Shown in pieces: positions 59,991 through 64,000 of a stretch of 64,000 nt of DNA. A model generated the notes under the pieces. That model was given only the letters and a program-made list of their open reading frames with translations, had not been told where the DNA came from and searched no databases. This DNA comes from Palaemon carinicauda (Eukaryota; Arthropoda; Malacostraca; Decapoda; Palaemonidae). Each line of letters opens with the position of its first letter. Within the stretch, counting starts at the first letter, position 1. Location: positions 75,910,439-75,974,438 of the forward strand of contig NC_090729.1 of NCBI RefSeq assembly GCF_036898095.1, given 5' to 3'. The translations under genes and the position numbers were made by a program.

Positions 59991-60313
59991 TAATTCTTAC
60001 CAAGCTTTAATTAAAAAAAAAAAAAATATTCCAGATAAGAAAACATTATAAAAAAATTGCTACTCAAAAAACCTAACTTAAAGAAGGTCCTCAACTTAAA
60101 AAAATCCAAATGAAATCATAAATTTCAGTTACTGTATCAATACTGTAATACAACAATATATAATATAATACAGTAAGCAAGTCGACATTTGCAATATAAA
60201 ACAGGACTACTTGCTGACCATTTCAGCTGAAAATTGTAGGCTTGCGAGTTAGATGATGCTTACCCTAGGCACAAATCTAACAAAATATGACTCATGAAGT
60301 TTCTTGGAACCTA

Positions 60314-60625
60314 TTAACCCTTTTACCCCCAGGCTCTTTGGAAATTTCCAACCCTTAACCACCAAGGGGTTATTTTTTCCCCAACACATTTTGAAGTATA
60401 TTTTTTTTGAATTGCTCTAACAGCCTTAATTTTTGTCATAGAGAGGCCAGGTTGGTCTCATTCTCTTGGAAAATGCCTGAAATTTCTCAAAAAAAATTTC
60501 AAAAATATGAAAAAAAAAAGTTTAAATAGCATTTTTTTTGCAAGGACGTACTGGTACGTCCATGGGGGTAAAAGGATGAGTTTAGTGAAACCTACCAGTA
60601 CGTCCTTTGGGGGTAAAAGGGTTAA
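60314..60625. mobile_element. piggyBac-like MITE with TTAA target duplication
   Basis: TTAA at 60314-60317 and 60622-60625 flanks inverted ends CCCTTTTACCCCCA and its complement (GGGGGTAAAAGGG at the right). Length is 304 bp without coding capacity. TTAA duplication with CCC-starting termini is the hallmark of piggyBac-type elements. The right half holds a GGACGTACTGGTACGTCC hairpin. Confidence 0.85.
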
Positions 60626-60844
60626 GTTATTACACAAACATTGATGAGAACTCACCAATACAGGGTCAGTGGCAGTAATGAGAAACAGACTTCTTGAGCT
60701 CTGTCCTTGTTGTTAGCTGCTACAGCCGTCATAGACCTCTAACTTGTGCTGTACTCTTGTTCTTCCTTTACACACCATTCTGTAATACAATAGAAAAGGA
60801 AAATATTAAACTATTCAATCATTATCATTTTTATCTGGTTGTTG

Positions 60845-60973
60845 TTATTATTACTATAATTATTATTATTACTAGCTAAGCTACAACCCTAGTTGGAAAA
60901 GCAAGATGCTATAAGCCCAAGGGCTCCAACAGGGATGAATAGCCCCATGAGGAAAGGAAATAAGGACATAAAT
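60845..60973 (-). mobile_element. LINE 3' end, family A, interrupted by DIRS element 2
   Basis: AAGCTACAACCCTAGTTGG, AGGGCTCCAACAGGGATG and CCCATGAGGAAAGGAAATAA match family A. The element stops at 60973 and resumes at 63965 with AACAATATGAGAAGTAATG/AACAATTAAAATAAAATA, as in uninterrupted copies. Confidence 0.88.
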
Positions 60974-61012
60974 AAGGGATTTTGACGAAGGAAAAATCTA
61001 TTTCTGGGGAGA

Positions 61013-61302
61013 GACCTGTGGCGCCCGGTGAAAAGTCCTTCTTGTATATCTTTTCTGATAAAACCTTCCAATTATACCAGAGAAAGATAAAAGCATGGAA
61101 TGCTGAGGTTACAACCCTCGCGCGAGCACCTTTTGGGTGTCGTGTATAAAGCAAAGGCGCGTGAAATCCACTATTCACAGGTTGTCTTCCATTTAGTTAA
61201 TTCCTTCGTCAAAGGGATGGGCCGATACAGAGGCCCTAGACACACCCCCATCGCCGCACCACCCACGCCACGACGCGAGCGCCATCTGAACAACATCCTT
61301 CT
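61013..61302. repeat. DIRS element 2 inverted terminal repeat (left)
   Basis: From GACCTGTGGCGCCCGG through CTCGCGCGAGCACC to GAACAACATCCTTCT; near-exact complement of 63661-63953. Arg/His-rich ORFs lie in both copies as a consequence. Confidence 0.93.
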
Positions 61303-61361
61303 GTATTGGCCATGATGGCTTGGAAAGGAAAGGGTGGGATCGTGTAAAATAAGGGGAAGGG

Positions 61362-61452
61362 TTTCACCGGGCGCCACAGGTCTCTCCCCAGAAATAGATT
61401 TTTCCTTCGTCAAAATCCCTTTTCTGGGTCGACCTGTGGCGCCCGGTGAAAA
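61362..61452. repeat. DIRS element 2 internal complementary region
   Basis: 61362-61422 is the reverse complement of the left outer end (60974-61034). 61420-61452 is the reverse complement of the right outer end (63931-63964). The join reads CAAAATCCCTTTTCTGGGTC. Confidence 0.93.
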
Positions 61453-61743
61453 TGTACCAGAGAATGCCTTCCAAGCCCAACAATAACTACTAATTTAATA
61501 AGGGGAGAGAAACAACACCATGTAAAGAAAATCATATATAATTAAGGTAAGTAGGCATAAAACATAAACTAGCCACAGGGCATAGTGAGAGTAAGGATAA
61601 ACAAACATGATAACAAGGAAACCTCTGAGTATCAGAGGAAAAAATGCAACAAAACTGACATGGCTAAGAATATCCCAACCTTATAACAACGGAAAACAAT
61701 AATAGTTACAATCATATTAACCTAATATGTAATACACTTAGGG

Positions 61744-62097
61744 CTAACGAACCACCAAGGAAGCGGCGTCGTGGTGCGAGTGGCGGGTAGGAGGGAGAAG
61801 AGAAGAGATGGATGAAAGGAAGAACAAAAGATCAATGGGGAGAGATAGGCTCCCAGCTGCAACCGTTGGGTATTTAAGAGCCTGTAAGTTCTTTAGATAG
61901 TGGCGTTTGAAGACCATAGGAGATTTCCAACCCGTGTACTTCTTAAGGTTATCAAAGTCCATATTCTGGAAATAGTTGATGGAGGTAGCTATCGATCGGA
62001 TATCATGAGCATGGGGAAATGATCCCGGATTGGCTTGTTTAATGAAGTATATTAGAGTTCCGGCACTCACTGAATTCCCTAAGCACCCATATTGCAT
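61744..62097 (-). pseudogene. DIRS tyrosine recombinase C-terminal fragment
   Basis: A 117-codon frame retains the HxxR box (AHDIRSIATSINYF) and the Tyr nucleophile region (YTGWKSPMVFKRHYLKNLQAL) of a DIRS-type recombinase, then a Ser/Leu-rich tail. The block with the first catalytic Arg and the core-binding domain is missing; the break lies near 62100. It is inactive alone. Spacing to the internal complementary region (about 290 bp) resembles that in element 1. Confidence 0.82.
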
Positions 62098-62263
62098 TGA
62101 CCAAACAACTGAATATTAACTTTAAGTTGATACCGCCCCATACCATTGTTGGCACTTTAATATTCAATTGTCTGTATATTTGTAATGCACCCAATGTCTG
62201 TTAATGACATAAGGATAATTAGCTTAAAGCAATCCGCCGACCTCCAAGGGTCGGGGAAGCAGT

Positions 62264-62630
62264 GACATGCCCTTAAAATAAATATAAACACCAGCCTTAG
62301 CTAAAGGCAAGGCAAATATAAGTGTGAAGTGTATGGGCGACCTCCGGTGAAGCCGGAGCTCCGGTGAGGCCGGAGCGTAATGAAATGTCCTGAATAAAGG
62401 AGCCTTAGCTAATTAGCTAAGGCAACTATAAGTGTGAAGTGTTTGGGCGACCTCCGGTGACGCCGGAGGATAATGAGATGCCCTGAATAATTCAATTGTG
62501 GCTAATAATTCAATTGTGAAAGATAAAAAGCTAAGCCGCAGCTAAAGACTAAAGCTTAGATTATAGTATAGCGTATTTACGATCTCCGGTGAGGCCGGAG
62601 GGAGAAGAAAGGTCCTGAATAATTATTGTG
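62264..62630. repeat. Three imperfect repeats with CTCCGGTGAGGCCGGAG hairpins
   Basis: A roughly 120-bp module recurs three times. It contains CTTAGCTAA, AAGTGTGAAGTGT, GGGCGACCTCCGGTG, a hairpin of the CTCCGGTGAGGCCGGAG type and a CCTGAATAA end; the third copy is more diverged. Noncoding. Confidence 0.8.
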
Positions 62631-62639
62631 AATAACAAA

Positions 62640-63660
62640 CACAGTTGTAATAACAAAGGCTATTGTGGATATGGCCGTGGCCTGAGACCGAAGTAAGGGC
62701 CACCGGAGGGTCGTATCTAAACAATATGAAGCCCGTCCCATGTAGTAAACAATATAAATATAACAATAGAACGAAAGTTATTGAGAATCCCTCATGGCGG
62801 AGTATAACTCAAGGCGGAGTGGAAAACGTTCATAACTACTCCCGAGCCGTAACGGGGAGAGGACGAAACACGGACCAAAATAACGCTAACAATTGAAAAG
62901 TCACGAAAAATAAATAACTCGTAAGTTATCATCCACCCAGAGGGGGAGAGGTGAGGGAGGGAGAACCCGCTGAACGCACAAAACGGAAAACGGGAAATCC
63001 GCTCCCCCACCGGAGCTAAGAAAGAAAACGAGAGAAAGGGGTAACTCGTGACTGTGAACAGAAAACGGGGACCCCAAGCTCTCGCTCTCTTAAACACAAA
63101 AACAGGACTAAAAAACACACAACACTATTATAAACGTATAAAATAAACCTGTACATCCATAAAACACTACGATCGAAGAATAGCAACTGCTAAAACTTAA
63201 AATAAATAGCACAGTCGAGTGACGAACGCCTCGGAGGGGCGGGTACTAAACAAATACAAAGCTAAATCGCTATCTCGTTCGTAGGCTGGACTTACTAGCA
63301 AAAAGTACCATGAGTATAAATACACAAAAAAATAAAAATAAAAATAATAACGGTTCTAAAGGCATAAGGCCAGGGACTTAACCAAGAACCTAAGTGACAG
63401 AGTACTAAACGGGCAGACAAAGATGAATTCCCAAACAGTGAACAAACAATGGCCGCCATGAAAGGCCAGACGGGAATAATAAAACAGACTATACTGGATA
63501 TAAAACAAAAGCCCGGTACAATAAAATACTGTCAAAACAAACTATGGTACTTAACATTGGAATGTGTGAAGATGGAGCTTCGGACACGACAAAATAAATC
63601 CACGATTGATAAAAAAGACCGAGAGCACAACAAAACAATTCAACACTTTGTATTCCAAAA
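62640..63660. other. DIRS element 2 noncoding interior
   Basis: About 1 kb without recognisable gag or pol. Short ORFs are not protein-like. Confidence 0.5.
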
Positions 63661-63953
63661 AGAAGGATGTTGTTCAGATGGCGCTCGCGTCGTGGCGTGG
63701 GTGGTGCGGCGATGGGGGTGTGTCTAGGGCCTCTGTATAGGCCCATCCCTTTGACGAAGGAATTAACTAGTAAATGGAAGACAACCTGTGAATAGTGGAT
63801 TTCACGCGCCTTTGCTTTATACACGACACCCAAAAGGTGCTCGCGCGAGGGTTGTAACCTCAGCATTCCATGCTTTTATCTTTCTCTGGTATAATTGGAA
63901 GGTTTTATCAGAAAAGATATACAAGAAGGACTTTTCACCGGGCGCCACAGGTC
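63661..63953. repeat. DIRS element 2 inverted terminal repeat (right)
   Basis: AGAAGGATGTTGTTCAGATG through GGTGCTCGCGCGAGG to CCGGGCGCCACAGGTC; partner of 61013-61302. Confidence 0.93.
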
Positions 63954-63964
63954 GACCCAGAAAA

Positions 63965-64000
63965 ACAATATGAGAAGTAATGAACAATTAAAATAAAATA
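63965..64000 (-). mobile_element. LINE family A, continuation after DIRS insertion
   Basis: GAAGTAATGAACAATTAAAA matches 58043-58062 and 57300-57316 in intact family A copies, completing the element broken at 60973. It runs off the window. Confidence 0.85.

Larger units (their letters stand above)
60974..63964 (-). mobile_element. DIRS-like retroelement 2, 3.0 kb, internally deleted
   Basis: Inverted terminal repeats of about 290 bp (61013-61302 and 63661-63953) flank an internal complementary region (61362-61452) and a recombinase fragment (62097-61744, minus). The left outer end is AAGGGATTTTGACGAAGG and the right outer end GGTCGACCCAGAAAA. No gag, RT or RNase H is present; the rest is noncoding with CCGG-rich hairpin repeats. 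It belongs to a different family from element 1 because ITR sequences are unrelated, but shares the same layout. It must have relied on enzymes in trans, or decayed after insertion. Confidence 0.9.

Noticed and set aside
61100..61315. Arg/His-rich ORF, with an almost identical one on the minus strand at 63489-63866
   Set aside because: Both are translations of the DIRS element 2 inverted terminal repeat; identity follows from the DNA repeat.

Overview
This window is eukaryotic, repeat-dominated, AT-rich DNA with no recognisable intact host protein-coding gene. Long GA/CT microsatellites, CR1-like and RTE-like non-LTR retrotransposon relics, two DIRS-type tyrosine-recombinase retroelements, a MULE, and piggyBac-like and hAT-like MITEs suggest an arthropod. 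A decapod crustacean (shrimp, prawn or crayfish) is most likely, because DIRS1-like elements are known to be common in Decapoda and the interspersed families look like those I associate with shrimp genomes. That assignment is inference and cannot be proved from the window alone.

Layout. 1-2.2 kb: a 42-bp minisatellite, a dispersed repeat rich in AGGTCA half-sites, and a decayed reverse transcriptase (RT) fragment. 2.5-6.7 kb: a nearly full-length but broken CR1/Jockey-like LINE on the minus strand, with PHD and CCCH zinc fingers in ORF1 and an APE endonuclease and RT in ORF2. 6.9-10.1 kb: LINE 3' ends and a hAT-like MITE. 10.6-11.8 kb: a composite CT minisatellite. 13.4-14.2 kb: an 800-bp foldback. 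16-28 kb: five unrelated tandem arrays (units of 40, 49, about 25, about 18/37 and 24 bp) separated by AT-rich sequence. 28.6-29.8 kb: a tandemly duplicated noncoding segment with candidate splice sites. 30.8-33.2 kb: a nest of LINE containing SINE containing MULE. 34-38 kb: purine/pyrimidine tracts and a diverged duplication. 40.4-42.6 kb: a 5'-truncated RTE-like LINE. 42.9-48.5 kb: LINE 3' ends and a tRNA-derived SINE. 49.6-56.1 kb: DIRS element 1. 57-60.9 kb: more LINE 3' ends and a piggyBac-like MITE. 61-64 kb: DIRS element 2, inserted into a LINE 3' repeat.

The best-supported observation is the pair of DIRS elements. In both, the inverted terminal repeats and the internal complementary region that joins the complements of the two outer ends can be read directly. 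Both have lost essential domains: element 1 lacks the RT core, and element 2 keeps only the C-terminal end of its recombinase. No coding gene here looks functional for the host. The only hint of host transcription is a pair of exon-like 154-nt noncoding segments on the minus strand.
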